Below are positions 8,005 through 16,740 of a stretch of 64,000 nt of DNA, piece by piece. The notes under the pieces are model-generated. The model searched no databases and was not told the DNA's origin. It worked only from the letters and a program-made list of their open reading frames with translations. This DNA comes from Novosphingobium sp. CECT 9465. Lineage in GTDB: Bacteria > Pseudomonadota > Alphaproteobacteria > Sphingomonadales > Sphingomonadaceae. The DNA is taken from positions 1-64,000 of the forward strand of contig NZ_CAKLBX010000004.1 of NCBI RefSeq assembly GCF_920987055.1. Direction: 5' to 3'. The translations under genes were made by a program, and so were the position numbers. Positions within the stretch are counted from its first letter, which is position 1. Every line of letters begins with the position of its first letter.

Positions 8005-8764
8005 CGACCACCTCCATCGACTGCGAGGGGAGAGCCAGGGGAAACACGTCCATTCTGGACAGCATCGCGTGATCGCGCAGCGAGGCCTCGACGGCGACAA
8101 CCTCGCTCGAAGTCAGTCCAGGTTCGCGTCGTACGAACAGGATGGTCGACGCCGATCCTGCCAGCCAGCGCGCGATGGAGATCCTGGGCATCAGCCGGTC
8201 GTGGTCGGCGAAAGCGTGGGTCGCTCGTCGCACGCCGGCCAGCACGGTCATTCCCCAACGCAGGGCGTGACCGTTTCCAGAATCGTGTCCCGCCGCCTCT
8301 GCGACGGCTTCCGGCGGGAGATCCCGTATCAGATCGCGGACGGCCGAAAGGGTCGCACCAGGTTCATCGCCGGCATGCTGGATCGCGCGGAGCAGCACAT
8401 AGCGCGAAGCGCAGGTGTAGCCCGAGCAAACGTCAGGATCGTCGGGAAGGAACGCTTCGATCGCGGACGAGCGTGCATAGTCGCTCGGATGGTCTGCGAA
8501 GAAGTCCCAGTTGCCGCGCGCGGGGTCGATCAGCTGGTCGCGGACCTGGTCGGCGAGTTCGGCGATCGCGTCGCCATCGCCGAATACCGCGAGCCGGCCC
8601 CCGTCACCGGCGCGGACCGCTTCAAGCGCCGCTTCCGTCAGATCCGCGGTTTCGGCGATCGTGAGGGTCGCGTGCGTCGGCTCGGGTTGGCGCCGGAAGC
8701 GAAAAGGGAAACTACCGTCCACCGGGCGTACCTTGGGTTGCGGGCGGAACGAAAATTCCACCAT
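7991..8764 (-). CDS. hypothetical protein
   Basis: About 257 residues from the ATG at 8764; a GTG at 8722 with AAGG eight bases upstream would shorten the overlap with the preceding gene from 53 to 11 bp and may be the true start. The protein is soluble and acidic-helical, with a segment PRISIARWLAGSASTILFVR near the C-terminus. I recognise no domain. Its place between two DRDYM-type membrane proteins suggests the same process. Confidence 0.55.
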   Translation of the reverse strand: MVEFSFRPQPKVRPVDGSFPFRFRRQPEPTHATLTIAETADLTEAALEAVRAGDGGRLAVFGDGDAIAELADQVRDQLIDPARGNWDFFADHPSDYARSSAIEAFLPDDPDVCSGYTCASRYVLLRAIQHAGDEPGATLSAVRDLIRDLPPEAVAEAAGHDSGNGHALRWGMTVLAGVRRATHAFADHDRLMPRISIARWLAGSASTILFVRREPGLTSSEVVAVEASLRDHAMLSRMDVFPLALPSQSMEVVDGHR

Positions 8765-9038
8765 CGGTGTGAAGCGACGCGCTGACGATTCCGCATCCGA
8801 CCGCCCAGGCGAAGGTGAAAGCCGCCACCGCGGCCGCCAGGAGTCCCGCCTGACGCAACCGGCGCGTCAGCGGGACGATCATGCGTGGTGCGGTTGACCG
8901 TGGCTCCACGGGCTTCCTGCGGGCCTGATGGCCATACTCGGCCGTTCCCTCGATCGCGTCGCAGGGCGGCGTGTCGAGCCGCGAGGTCCGACCGATGCGG
9001 GGAGGCCCGTGCATATAGTCGCGGTCGGCGAGGCTCAT
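8712..9038 (-). CDS. small membrane protein with N-terminal DRDYM motif
   Basis: 108 residues. It starts MSLADRDYMHGPP, sharing the DRDYM element with the product of 7243..8004, and has one hydrophobic segment (LRQAGLLAAAVAAFTFAWAV). The ATG overlaps the stop of the upstream gene (ATGA). The short tail beyond the helix would face the periplasm. Function unknown. Confidence 0.6.
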   Translation of the reverse strand: MSLADRDYMHGPPRIGRTSRLDTPPCDAIEGTAEYGHQARRKPVEPRSTAPRMIVPLTRRLRQAGLLAAAVAAFTFAWAVGCGIVSASLHTDGGIFVPPATQGTPGGR

Positions 9039-9277
9039 CGTGCTGGCTCGGACCGGACCCGGAGGGCACGCAGCGCGCGGGTGAGCGGCAGGAGTAAGAC
9101 GTAGGTCAGGCCGAAAATCGCGGCCATCGCAAGCGTTTCGCCGCCCCAGTCGAGCGCATCGTCGCGCCGCGCGAGCTGGCTGCATTGCGTGAGCGTATGA
9201 GTGTCGAGGTCGCAGGCGTGCCAGTGCTTGGTGGCGATCACCTGGTCCCAGGTCGGTGGTGATGTGGTCATGCTCAT
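9035..9277 (-). CDS. small membrane protein next to the relaxase
   Basis: 80 residues with one membrane span (ETLAMAAIFGLTYVLLLPLT) and a basic C-terminus. It is linked by 4-bp overlaps to the relaxase gene upstream and the DRDYM gene downstream. A second Met at codon 3 could also start it. Possibly an accessory protein of the transfer machinery; no family is recognised. Confidence 0.6.
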   Translation of the reverse strand: MSMTTSPPTWDQVIATKHWHACDLDTHTLTQCSQLARRDDALDWGGETLAMAAIFGLTYVLLLPLTRALRALRVRSEPAR

Positions 9278-12200
9278 AGCTCCAGTCCGATGTCCTTTTC
9301 GGGGTAGGGAAGTTCAGGCCCTTTGGGCTCGACCGGGACGCTGAACCGGGAGAGGTCGAGCGAGGGATCGGTACGGATGTCGATCTTGCCGCCGGTCGAG
9401 GGGCGGGCTGTATCTGCGCTCGGCTCGCCTCCGACTTTCTCCGGTCCGCGATCGAGGTCGGGCGGCAGCGAAGGGTTGAACGTCTCGCCCGCGCCGGCTT
9501 TCGTGGCTGCGCCGGCAGCGCCGCGATCGGGGTCGATCGACAGCGCGCCGGTGGTCTCGAGCGCCGAGGTCTTGTTGCCCTCGTTGCGCTCGATCGCGGC
9601 GGTCAGCTTCTCGCGGTCGTCGGTGAACAGCTGGATGTCGTCGCGGACGCGCGTGACGGTGACGTTGAACAGCCGCTGGTTGGAGAGGTTCGATTCCCTG
9701 TGGCTCATCACCGCGATCGCGGTGTCGGTGGTGATGCCCTGCGCCGCGTGCATGTTGAGCGCGTAGGCGAGGCTGATCCGCTCCATCATCGGATCGCCCG
9801 CCTTCAGCTCGTGGAGGGTGCCGTCGCTCGCCTCCACCTTGATCCCCGACGGGTCGGCCGAGACGACGCGGGCGATATCGTTGTTGTTGAGGCCGCGGTC
9901 CTTGTCGTTCTGGGTCCAGCGGATCTTGTCGCCCTCATGCAGCTTGATCTGCTCGCGCTGGGCGAGCTGCATCGCGTCGGTCTTGTCGACCGGCGATATC
10001 TTCTGCGGATCGAAGGTCCGTACCCGGTTGCCGATCTGGACCTGAACGCGCCCCTTCGCGTCGACGCCGAGCACGTCATAGGTGCCGGGGCTGAGGCCGA
10101 GCTCGCGCATGGCATGGCGCAGGTCGATCACCTGGCCGGGCTTATAGGTATGCGCGTAGCGGAGTTCCTCGCGCGTGACGTTGACCTTGTCGAGGACCGG
10201 GGTGACGACGCCGTCCCCTTTCAACGTGCCCTCCGCGGCGAGGCCGTCCTGGATGCGCACGTTGAGCTCTGCGCGCGCGACGCGGCCCGACGAGAACATC
10301 GCGGTGGTCTCGCGCTGTTCGGGGGTTAGGCCCAGCCAGTGTTCGGCCGCGGCCTTCACATGCTCGGGGTTGGCGGTGACCTTGTCGCCGAGCATCGCCA
10401 TCGCCTCGCGCACCTCGCCGCGGTTGGTCAGCGCGGCGACGGTGCGCAGCTGCTCGGTGCGCTGGCGCAGATTCTCGTCCATCCGCGCCAGCGTGATCCC
10501 GCCGGCCTGCGCGAGCGCGAACGCCTTGCCGGCGTCGACCGCGGTGATCTGCTGGCGATCGCCGATCATCAGGAAGCGATCGACGCCGAGCGCATTGGCG
10601 ATGCCGACCAGGTGCTTCATCTGCTCCGAGCCGACCATCGAGGCTTCGTCGAGGATGAGCGTGGTGCCGGCGAGCGCGTCTCGCGCGCCGTCATAGCCCG
10701 CGCCCTTCCCAGCGAGCGCGTGGCGGGCATAGCTGTGGACGAACGAGGACACGGTGCGGCTCTCGATGCCGGCTTCGGCGCCGAGACGATCGGCGGTCGC
10801 CTTCATGAGCGCGAGACCGACCACCTTGCCGCCTTCCTGCTCGACATTGCGCGCGACGCTCGCCAGCATGGTCGACTTGCCGGCGCCCGAGACGCCCTGG
10901 ACCGCGACGATGCGATCGGCGGAAGTGAGCGCCATCGTCGCGGCCGCCATCTGCCCTGCATTGAGTTCCTTGTCGCCCGATGCGGCGTTGATCCGCTCGA
11001 TAACGGTGTCGGCGGAGACGATCACCCGCCCCTCCCCCTTGCCGCGCTCGATCTCTGCAAGGATGCCGCGCTCCGTCGCGAGCGCCTCGGGCGTCGTGAC
11101 ATGGGTGACGACGCTGTCGATCCGGTCATCCTTGCCCGGAATCAGCTTCTCGTTGCGGATGAGCTCGGAGACGCGCGCGTCGACATGCGCGGCGGTGACA
11201 CCCTTCAGCCCGAGGTCGAGCGCGGTCCTGGTGATGTCCGGCACCGCGAACGCGGCTTCGCGTTGGGCATGGATGCGGATCGCGGAGGCGACGGCGTGCT
11301 GGGCGCGCAGATCCACCGGCGCGATGCGCAGCCGGTCGAGGCCGCTGGCGACGAGCGGATCGGCGGGTCGGAATAACTCGCCCAGGCTTTCGCGGAGATT
11401 GGCCAGGACGTCACCGAGGCGCTCCATCGGTCGTGGCTGGGCATCGAGGCCGCTGGCGCCAGCACGCTCGCGCGCGGCATCGACCAGTGCCTTGCCGTCG
11501 AATCCGAGCGCGGCCGCCCGGTCACGCCATTCCTGGCGCAGGGCATCGCGATCCTCGACGTTCAGCTTGGCGTCGCGGGTATTGTTGGTCACCTTGCGCA
11601 ACGCCTCGGCGGAGGTGACACCGAGCTCGCCGGCTTTCGCCAGGATATCGGCGCGCCGCTGGCTGAAGGTGTCGATCACCTCCTTAGGCACGCCGGCGAT
11701 CTCGAACTGGCCGTGCTTGCCGGTGACGCTTGTTTCGTAGCCGATCTTTGCCAGCTCGGCGCGAAACTGCGCGTGGTAGGCCGCGCCGATGGTCGTGTTG
11801 TTCTTCCACAGCTGCTGGTTGTGGAGCGCCTGCCATGCCCCGTTCGCCATCTTGGTCATGTTGGCGATCAGGACATGGATGTGGCCCTGTGGATCGAGCG
11901 CGCGACTCGTGTCGTGCTGGAACAGCGCATAGACGAGGTTGCCGGTTCGCACCGCATCCCCTGACCTGGACTGATCGTAGGTGCGGCCTTCGGCGAAGGT
12001 CTTCTCGACCCATCCCATCGTCGCCTTTACGGCGTTCATATGCGCGGTGAGGACACGGGTGTCGCCAGCGACATAGGCCATTACGCTGGCGGACTTCGGC
12101 ATCGAGAAGGTCAGGTCGACACCGAGCCTGCGACCCTCGACCTGCCCGACCTTTTCGCCATCGGGCATCTCGCCGTTGAGGATCTTCTCGAAGTCTTCCT

Positions 12201-12348
12201 TGGTCACCTCGCCCTTGAGGCCAAGGTCGGCCGCGCCCACCCCGCCCCAGGCGGTCGCCTCGGACGAATGCTCGGCGGTGTAGTAATCGTCCTTGGCGAA
12301 ATACTGCGCCGCGCCGGAGGCGGACTTGACGGAAGCGATCGACAGCAT
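9274..12348 (-). CDS. traI: MOB-F conjugative relaxase with helicase domain
   Basis: 1024 residues. The TrwC/TraI-type relaxase domain has candidate catalytic tyrosines Y16, Y22 and Y23 and the three-His metal site H145, H156 and H158 (DPQGHIHVLI). The second half is a RecD-like helicase with Walker A GVSGAGKST and Walker B LILDEASM. Such proteins nick oriT, stay bound to the 5' end and unwind the transferred strand. It lies 3 bp downstream of traD and overlaps the next small gene by 4 bp. The C-terminal 90 residues are Pro/Gly-rich. The length is typical of TrwC-like rather than F-like relaxases. Confidence 0.93.
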   Translation of the reverse strand: MLSIASVKSASGAAQYFAKDDYYTAEHSSEATAWGGVGAADLGLKGEVTKEDFEKILNGEMPDGEKVGQVEGRRLGVDLTFSMPKSASVMAYVAGDTRVLTAHMNAVKATMGWVEKTFAEGRTYDQSRSGDAVRTGNLVYALFQHDTSRALDPQGHIHVLIANMTKMANGAWQALHNQQLWKNNTTIGAAYHAQFRAELAKIGYETSVTGKHGQFEIAGVPKEVIDTFSQRRADILAKAGELGVTSAEALRKVTNNTRDAKLNVEDRDALRQEWRDRAAALGFDGKALVDAARERAGASGLDAQPRPMERLGDVLANLRESLGELFRPADPLVASGLDRLRIAPVDLRAQHAVASAIRIHAQREAAFAVPDITRTALDLGLKGVTAAHVDARVSELIRNEKLIPGKDDRIDSVVTHVTTPEALATERGILAEIERGKGEGRVIVSADTVIERINAASGDKELNAGQMAAATMALTSADRIVAVQGVSGAGKSTMLASVARNVEQEGGKVVGLALMKATADRLGAEAGIESRTVSSFVHSYARHALAGKGAGYDGARDALAGTTLILDEASMVGSEQMKHLVGIANALGVDRFLMIGDRQQITAVDAGKAFALAQAGGITLARMDENLRQRTEQLRTVAALTNRGEVREAMAMLGDKVTANPEHVKAAAEHWLGLTPEQRETTAMFSSGRVARAELNVRIQDGLAAEGTLKGDGVVTPVLDKVNVTREELRYAHTYKPGQVIDLRHAMRELGLSPGTYDVLGVDAKGRVQVQIGNRVRTFDPQKISPVDKTDAMQLAQREQIKLHEGDKIRWTQNDKDRGLNNNDIARVVSADPSGIKVEASDGTLHELKAGDPMMERISLAYALNMHAAQGITTDTAIAVMSHRESNLSNQRLFNVTVTRVRDDIQLFTDDREKLTAAIERNEGNKTSALETTGALSIDPDRGAAGAATKAGAGETFNPSLPPDLDRGPEKVGGEPSADTARPSTGGKIDIRTDPSLDLSRFSVPVEPKGPELPYPEKDIGLEL

Positions 12349-12351
12349 CGG

Positions 12352-14871
12352 CTACATCCCCATGTCCATGTCGTCATCGATCTCCGGCGAATGATCCGGG
12401 CCGTGATGACGATGGTGGTGATCGGGGTCGCGCTGCGTCGCAAACCCATCGCGCAATTCGCGGGTCGCCTGGTCCTCGTGGCGATCGGCATCACCGCGAT
12501 CGGACCGGCTTTCCGGGGCATGGCGTGACGCCTCGCCGCGCGTCGGATCCACCCCGCTCTGCGGACCCGCACGGTTCTCGATCAGGGACATGCCCATGCC
12601 GCCGAGTTGGGCATCCAGACTGGATGAACCTCCCGTCACAGGCTTGGAAGGTTCGCCCCCGACCCTCGTTGCGGCATCCGACGCGCGGACGGCATCGACG
12701 CCGGTCGGGCTGCTGGCGACGCCCTTGCCGGTTATCTGATCGATCACCACCGGCAGCGACCCGGTGACCTCCATCGCCGCAGCCGCCTTTTCAGCCTCGC
12801 TACGCGGCTTCTCGGGCTGCGAGGCGGTCAGGTCCGGCTCTTGCCTTTCCTTCGCCTCCACGCCCCCCACAGGCCGTGTGGGGGTATGCTCGCGGCCACC
12901 CTCACCCCCCTCATCCGCGCCATTGTTCCGGGTGTTCTGACGACGCCGGTCTTCCGGCGAGACGTATTCGGTAGGCTTGAAGTTCTTGCGGGGCACCGCC
13001 CCCGGCGCGACCTCGGCATAGGAGCGGTATTTGAGTTCGATCCGCGCAGCGGGAAATCCATCGGGAAACTTCACGAAGCCGTGGAGCGACGGCAGGTTGT
13101 TGATGTCGTCGGGGATGACCAGCGGCTCGATCGCCGTGCGAGGCGTGAGGGTCGAGGCGTCGCGGGTGTTGTTGTAGCCGTAGCTGTAGGCCTCATCCAT
13201 CTGGCGGACCTCGCGGCTGCCGATGAACTCGGAGCACTTTTCGGCTGTGGTTCGATCGGCGGTGGCGAGGATCAGCTTGGTGCGCGCAAGTCCGGTGAGC
13301 GCGGTCGCGTTCTGCAAGCCATAGGTCGCGACCAGCTTGTCGAACGAGTGGATCCCAAGGACGAACGCACCGCCGAAGTTGCGGGCCGACTGGAGGCCAT
13401 GCTCGATACCAGGAAGCGCGTGAAGCGCATGGACTTCGTCAAACAGATACCAGGTCCGCAGGTCACGGGTCTTGGGCAGGCGCATGAGGTTGTTGACGGC
13501 CAGATCGATCCACAGCGTGAACAGACCGCGGGTCATCTCGAGGTCGTTGTACGAGCCGGTGATGAACATGATCGAGCCGTCGCGATTGTCGGTCGCGATC
13601 CAGTCGCGGATCGAGAAGGCGGGCGGGCCGCCCGGGACAGGGTCCGGCATGAAGCGTAGCGCCTGTCCGTTGACGTTCAGAACCGAGCGGATCGATTCCG
13701 CCATGCGGGCGGCTTTCTCGGTCGTCAGCGGGGCGGCGATGGTGTCATCGAGCTTGGCGTTGATCGACTTCAGATCGGCCTGCATCAGGTGGTGCGCGAT
13801 CGCGGCGTTGTTCGCCTCACCCATCTCTTGAAGCTTCAGGCACATCTCGATGAAGAGCATCCGCGCGGCGTTCTGCCAGAACGGTTCCTTGTCGTCGGGA
13901 TGCGAGGGAATGAGGGCCGATGCGGCCGAAACGAAGTCGGCATAGTTGCGGCATTCGTCGAACAGCGTCCACGGCGCGCAACGCTCGTCCATAGGGTTGA
14001 GAATGACGTCGGTTTCTGGGTTGTAGAACGTCTCCACGAACACGCCGGTCAGGTCAAAGATGACCGCGCGATGACCGCGCGCGCGAAGCTGCGAGACGTG
14101 GCTGCGCAGCTGGGTCGTCTTGCCGGTGCCGGTGGTGCCGATGAGCATGGTATGGCTCTGTTCGAGCCGCCACGGATAGGGGATGCCGGCGATCGTGTAT
14201 GGAACGTGGATGCCCCGGTCGATCCGATCGAGGATCGGAGCCTTGGCGACGAGTTCGGGGACGTACGGCGGATCGTGTTCGGCGCACTCGGTGCGGAACT
14301 TGCGTCGGTTGTGGCCGCTGACAGTTTTGACGAGCACGTCACGCTCGACCAACAGGGCGCCGCGGTTGTGGCGTTCCTGGAGCATGTCGCTGCCGCGCTT
14401 GTTTGCCCACATGATGAACCACATGATGATCGGTGCTGCGATGAAGGCCGACATGACGAGTGTCGTCAGGAAGATCTTGACCGTCTTCGCCCAGGCATGA
14501 ACGACATGGGGTTCGTAGGGGACGTAGCCGATCGGAACCTTGGTCACGATGCCGTTTGGCAAGGTCAGGTTGATGAGGTGGAATTTGTCCCCGCCGACCC
14601 ACGTCCAGATGGCGGAATAGAGCTTCATCAGGTCGAGCTGGAATTCATGCTCGGCGAGGCCCAGCCAGACGAAGATATTGAACAGGACGATGAACGTCCC
14701 CAGCCATATCCAGATGGGCACCTGGAGGCCCGCCCAGGTCATCTTGTACTGACTGGCGAGAAGCTGCGAACCGCGGGTGAAATTGCCCGAGTTGCGGGTG
14801 ATCCGCCCCCGCGCGGAATGGTGCTTTACGGTCGCCGCCTGACCGTTGAACCGGATGTCGCCGCTACGCAT
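12352..14871 (-). CDS. traD: TraD-type conjugative coupling ATPase
   Basis: 839 residues. Two membrane spans lie in the N-terminal 180 residues (VPIWIWLGTFIVLFNIFVWL and a second near FLTTLVMSAFIAAPIIMW), followed by the hexameric ATPase with Walker A GTTGTGKTT and Walker B WYLFDEVHAL. The C-terminal 200 residues are disordered, rich in Pro, Glu and His, ending in DHHHRHHGPDH, as in coupling proteins whose tail contacts the relaxosome. Together with the downstream MOB-F relaxase and the upstream RHH protein this is a standard relaxosome set. Confidence 0.9.
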   Translation of the reverse strand: MRSGDIRFNGQAATVKHHSARGRITRNSGNFTRGSQLLASQYKMTWAGLQVPIWIWLGTFIVLFNIFVWLGLAEHEFQLDLMKLYSAIWTWVGGDKFHLINLTLPNGIVTKVPIGYVPYEPHVVHAWAKTVKIFLTTLVMSAFIAAPIIMWFIMWANKRGSDMLQERHNRGALLVERDVLVKTVSGHNRRKFRTECAEHDPPYVPELVAKAPILDRIDRGIHVPYTIAGIPYPWRLEQSHTMLIGTTGTGKTTQLRSHVSQLRARGHRAVIFDLTGVFVETFYNPETDVILNPMDERCAPWTLFDECRNYADFVSAASALIPSHPDDKEPFWQNAARMLFIEMCLKLQEMGEANNAAIAHHLMQADLKSINAKLDDTIAAPLTTEKAARMAESIRSVLNVNGQALRFMPDPVPGGPPAFSIRDWIATDNRDGSIMFITGSYNDLEMTRGLFTLWIDLAVNNLMRLPKTRDLRTWYLFDEVHALHALPGIEHGLQSARNFGGAFVLGIHSFDKLVATYGLQNATALTGLARTKLILATADRTTAEKCSEFIGSREVRQMDEAYSYGYNNTRDASTLTPRTAIEPLVIPDDINNLPSLHGFVKFPDGFPAARIELKYRSYAEVAPGAVPRKNFKPTEYVSPEDRRRQNTRNNGADEGGEGGREHTPTRPVGGVEAKERQEPDLTASQPEKPRSEAEKAAAAMEVTGSLPVVIDQITGKGVASSPTGVDAVRASDAATRVGGEPSKPVTGGSSSLDAQLGGMGMSLIENRAGPQSGVDPTRGEASRHAPESRSDRGDADRHEDQATRELRDGFATQRDPDHHHRHHGPDHSPEIDDDMDMGM

Positions 14872-15148
14872 GGAACGTCGCCAGGCGCTCCTTCGCGGCT
14901 TCGCGAAGCTGGGGTACGACGTCGCCGTGATCGCGTGTGATAATCACGTCGATCGCCGCCTGCATGTACTCGAGAACGAGGACCGCACGGGTGATGTTGA
15001 AAGTATGCTCGGCCTCAGCGAAACGGATACCGAACATAAGCGCAGTGCGCGCGGCCTCAGACCGGGAGCACGACCGTTTCGCGGCTACACGATCAAGTGC
15101 CGCAATCTCTTCAGACGAAAGTCTGAAAGCTATCGTCGAGTTAGACAT
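14864..15148 (-). CDS. ribbon-helix-helix relaxosome accessory protein
   Basis: 94 residues; the N-terminus IAFRLSSEEIAALDRVAAKR followed by CSRSEAARTALMFG is a typical ribbon-helix-helix DNA-binding domain (strand, then two helices). The C-terminal half is probably for oligomerisation. Small RHH proteins next to relaxase and traD genes bind oriT and repress their operon, as TraY, TrwA and TraM do. It overlaps traD by 8 bp, and the palindromes at 15152..15330 immediately upstream are likely binding sites. Confidence 0.8.
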   Translation of the reverse strand: MSNSTIAFRLSSEEIAALDRVAAKRSCSRSEAARTALMFGIRFAEAEHTFNITRAVLVLEYMQAAIDVIITRDHGDVVPQLREAAKERLATFHA

Positions 15149-15151
15149 TCA

Positions 15152-15330
15152 CCACCCACTTGAAAGTGGCTGGTGGGGTTTTCGGAGAGTGGAAAATACT
15201 ACAGCCTGGTCCCGAGGTATAGAGTGAAAACGCATTCACCCTGCAAACAGGGATTTTCGCGCGTTCTCAAGCGCTTAGGGGAGAACCACCAAGGCGTTTG
15301 CAGGGGCAAACATGTTTGCCCCTGCAAACA
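15152..15330. other. oriT: candidate oriT / operator region with palindromes
   Basis: This intergenic stretch precedes the RHH-traD-traI genes. It contains an interrupted palindrome CCACCCACTTGAAAGTGG with outer GGTGG (15152..15176), the small inverted repeat CCCTGcaaaCAGGG (15239..15252), an inverted GTTCTC/GAGAAC pair around AAGCGCTT (15262..15285) and a perfect 34-bp palindrome at 15296..15329 with half-site GTTTGCAGGGGCAAACA. The word CCCTGCAAAC recurs in direct and inverted orientation. Position and symmetry fit oriT or a strong operator; I cannot identify a nick site. Confidence 0.6.
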
Positions 15331-15518
15331 CCGGCAATTACAGACACTTAACCTGCGGCGTGCCGCGTTCGGTGTGCAAATCCTTAGGGACTGTCGCGGT
15401 GGTGGTGGCATCATGGCTGGATGTCCGATCATTGGACTGGGTTCCGGGAGAGTAAGCGCCGCAGGCAGGCGACCACCGGACTGGACCGAAGGGTATTGGG
15501 CGGAGCAATCCCGCCCGA

Positions 15519-15580
15519 CGACGGACCTGGCCGAAGGTCAGTGTCCGTCGCCTCATGCTGGTCCGGTAAAGCCGGACCAG
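15519..15580. repeat. two inverted repeats upstream of a small transfer-region gene
   Basis: CGACGGAC (15519..15526) pairs with GTCCGTCG (15543..15550), and CTGGTCCGG (15558..15566) with CCGGACCAG (15572..15580) around a 5-base loop. No T-run follows, so a terminator is unlikely; a structured leader of the gene at 15673 or a further part of oriT is possible. The rest of 15331..15672 shows nothing else I recognise. Confidence 0.6.
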
Positions 15581-15672
15581 CGAGCGATTATGAGTGTCGC
15601 TATTGTGCCGGTGGAGCGGTGCTGGCATCGTGGGAAATGGAGGCCGATCCACGATCAGAAAAGGCAGGTCAT

Positions 15673-15891
15673 ATGGCACGGAGTATCGAGCAGGAACGGG
15701 CACAGCTTGAGGCGGACGAACAGCGGCTCAACGAACGCCGCAAGCAACTGGCCGATCGTGAGCGTTCGGAGCTGCTGAAGGAGGTGGAACGGTCGGGGTT
15801 GATGAAGGCCGATCCTGCCCAGTTCAGCGCGATCATTGGAGCGATCAAGAAACTCGGGATCGCCGAGACCGTGAAGCGCCTGACCGCGTAA
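15673..15891 (+). CDS. small coiled-coil protein (possibly DUF6437-like)
   Basis: 72 residues starting MARSIEQERAQLEADEQRL: a charged coiled coil followed by a short C-terminal domain ADPAQFSAIIGAIKKLGIAE. The start is set by AAGGCAGG 7 bases upstream; a longer frame to 15421 has no such site and an unlikely composition. This type of small protein is found near transfer genes of sphingomonad plasmids, and I think of DUF6437 but cannot confirm it. A terminator follows at 15935..15964. Confidence 0.65.
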   Translation: MARSIEQERAQLEADEQRLNERRKQLADRERSELLKEVERSGLMKADPAQFSAIIGAIKKLGIAETVKRLTA

Positions 15892-15934
15892 GCGGGTCAG
15901 CGCGAAAGCGGGCTCAAGCCCATCATGCAAATAG

Positions 15935-15964
15935 AAGGGGAGCTGCCGTTAGGCGCTCCCCTTT
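15935..15964 (+). terminator. intrinsic terminator
   Basis: AAGGGGAG and CTCCCCTT pair around a 12-base loop and are followed by TTTT; it ends the gene at 15673..15891. Confidence 0.75.
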
Positions 15965-16015
15965 TCAATGCTTGGGCCGAGTTGGCGAAGCTTCGGTCCA
16001 TTCAGGCATAAGAAT

Positions 16016-16047
16016 GGGGAGCATCGAGGCGAAGCCCGATGCTCCCC
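16016..16047 (-). terminator. probable terminator for the gene at 16072..16626
   Basis: GGGGAGCATCG and CGATGCTCCCC form an 11-bp perfect stem with a 10-base interval, 25 bp past the stop on the minus strand. The following T-run is weak, so it may act as a stable 3' end hairpin rather than a strong terminator. Confidence 0.6.
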
Positions 16048-16071
16048 GACGCGATGGCGACTGGAGGGAGG

Positions 16072-16626
16072 CTATCCCCAGACCATGCGTATCCCTTCAC
16101 TGGTGTCGGCCTGAGCAGCGAGGGTGTCGAAGCGTTCGAGGTAACGACCATCGAGGCGACCAAGGTCGCGGCGAACATAGGGCTGGCCGAGTGTTTCGCG
16201 TAGTTGCCCGATGGGCATGCTGCCGCAATTATCGTCCGAAAGTCGTAGCGCGTCGAGGACGTGGAAGGCGTTGCCGTTCGCGAGATTGATCTCCGCTGCG
16301 CCGTCCGGGGTGCTGGCGACGCGCATCGTGATCGTGCGGGTCGCGTCATCGTGCCAGAAGCGCACGTTGAGGCCACGGAACTGGGCTTCCTCGACCACGG
16401 CGATGACACCCACATCGTGATCGAAGATCGCGCAGATCGACGCGAGCGACCAGGGGCAGACGCGAGCTTCGAACGAGCACGACACGAGCGGGTCATCATC
16501 CTCGTCTTCGAGCAGCTGGCCACGTTCGCGGGCGAAGGCGCGGAACGCGGCAAGCTGGCGGGCGGTGATGACGGCGGGCGCGGCGTCGGCTTTGCGATCG
16601 ACGCTGAGGAAGAAGGTGATCGACAT
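16072..16626 (-). CDS. hypothetical plasmid backbone protein
   Basis: 184 residues from the ATG at 16626, chosen because GGGAGA stands upstream; the longer frame to 16692 runs over a regulatory hairpin. The protein begins MSITFFLSVDRKADAAP and contains RVCPWSLASICAIFDHDVGV in the middle. It is soluble and acidic with no recognised domain. Upstream lies the purine-tract leader shared by many genes of this plasmid, and downstream a strong hairpin. Confidence 0.65.
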   Translation of the reverse strand: MSITFFLSVDRKADAAPAVITARQLAAFRAFARERGQLLEDEDDDPLVSCSFEARVCPWSLASICAIFDHDVGVIAVVEEAQFRGLNVRFWHDDATRTITMRVASTPDGAAEINLANGNAFHVLDALRLSDDNCGSMPIGQLRETLGQPYVRRDLGRLDGRYLERFDTLAAQADTSEGIRMVWG

Positions 16627-16641
16627 GGTCTGTCTCCCATT

Positions 16642-16672
16642 GGAACCATCATCTCCGGTTCCCCTCCCCTTC
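16642..16672 (-). promoter_or_regulatory. purine-tract leader with hairpin (gene 16072..16626)
   Basis: On the coding strand a GGAAGGGGAGGGG tract is followed by GGAACC-N9-GGTTCC and then the ribosome site. It belongs to a set of 13 similar leaders; the others lie near 24955, 25626, 26443, 27137, 28076, 31287, 31980, 45701, 49694, 54546, 58869 and 63226. Confidence 0.6.
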
Positions 16673-16740
16673 CGATCCGTCAGGATCGGCATGGCCGATC
16701 ACGGGGTCATGGGTCGGTCCGCAGGACCGGGTGCCCGAGC

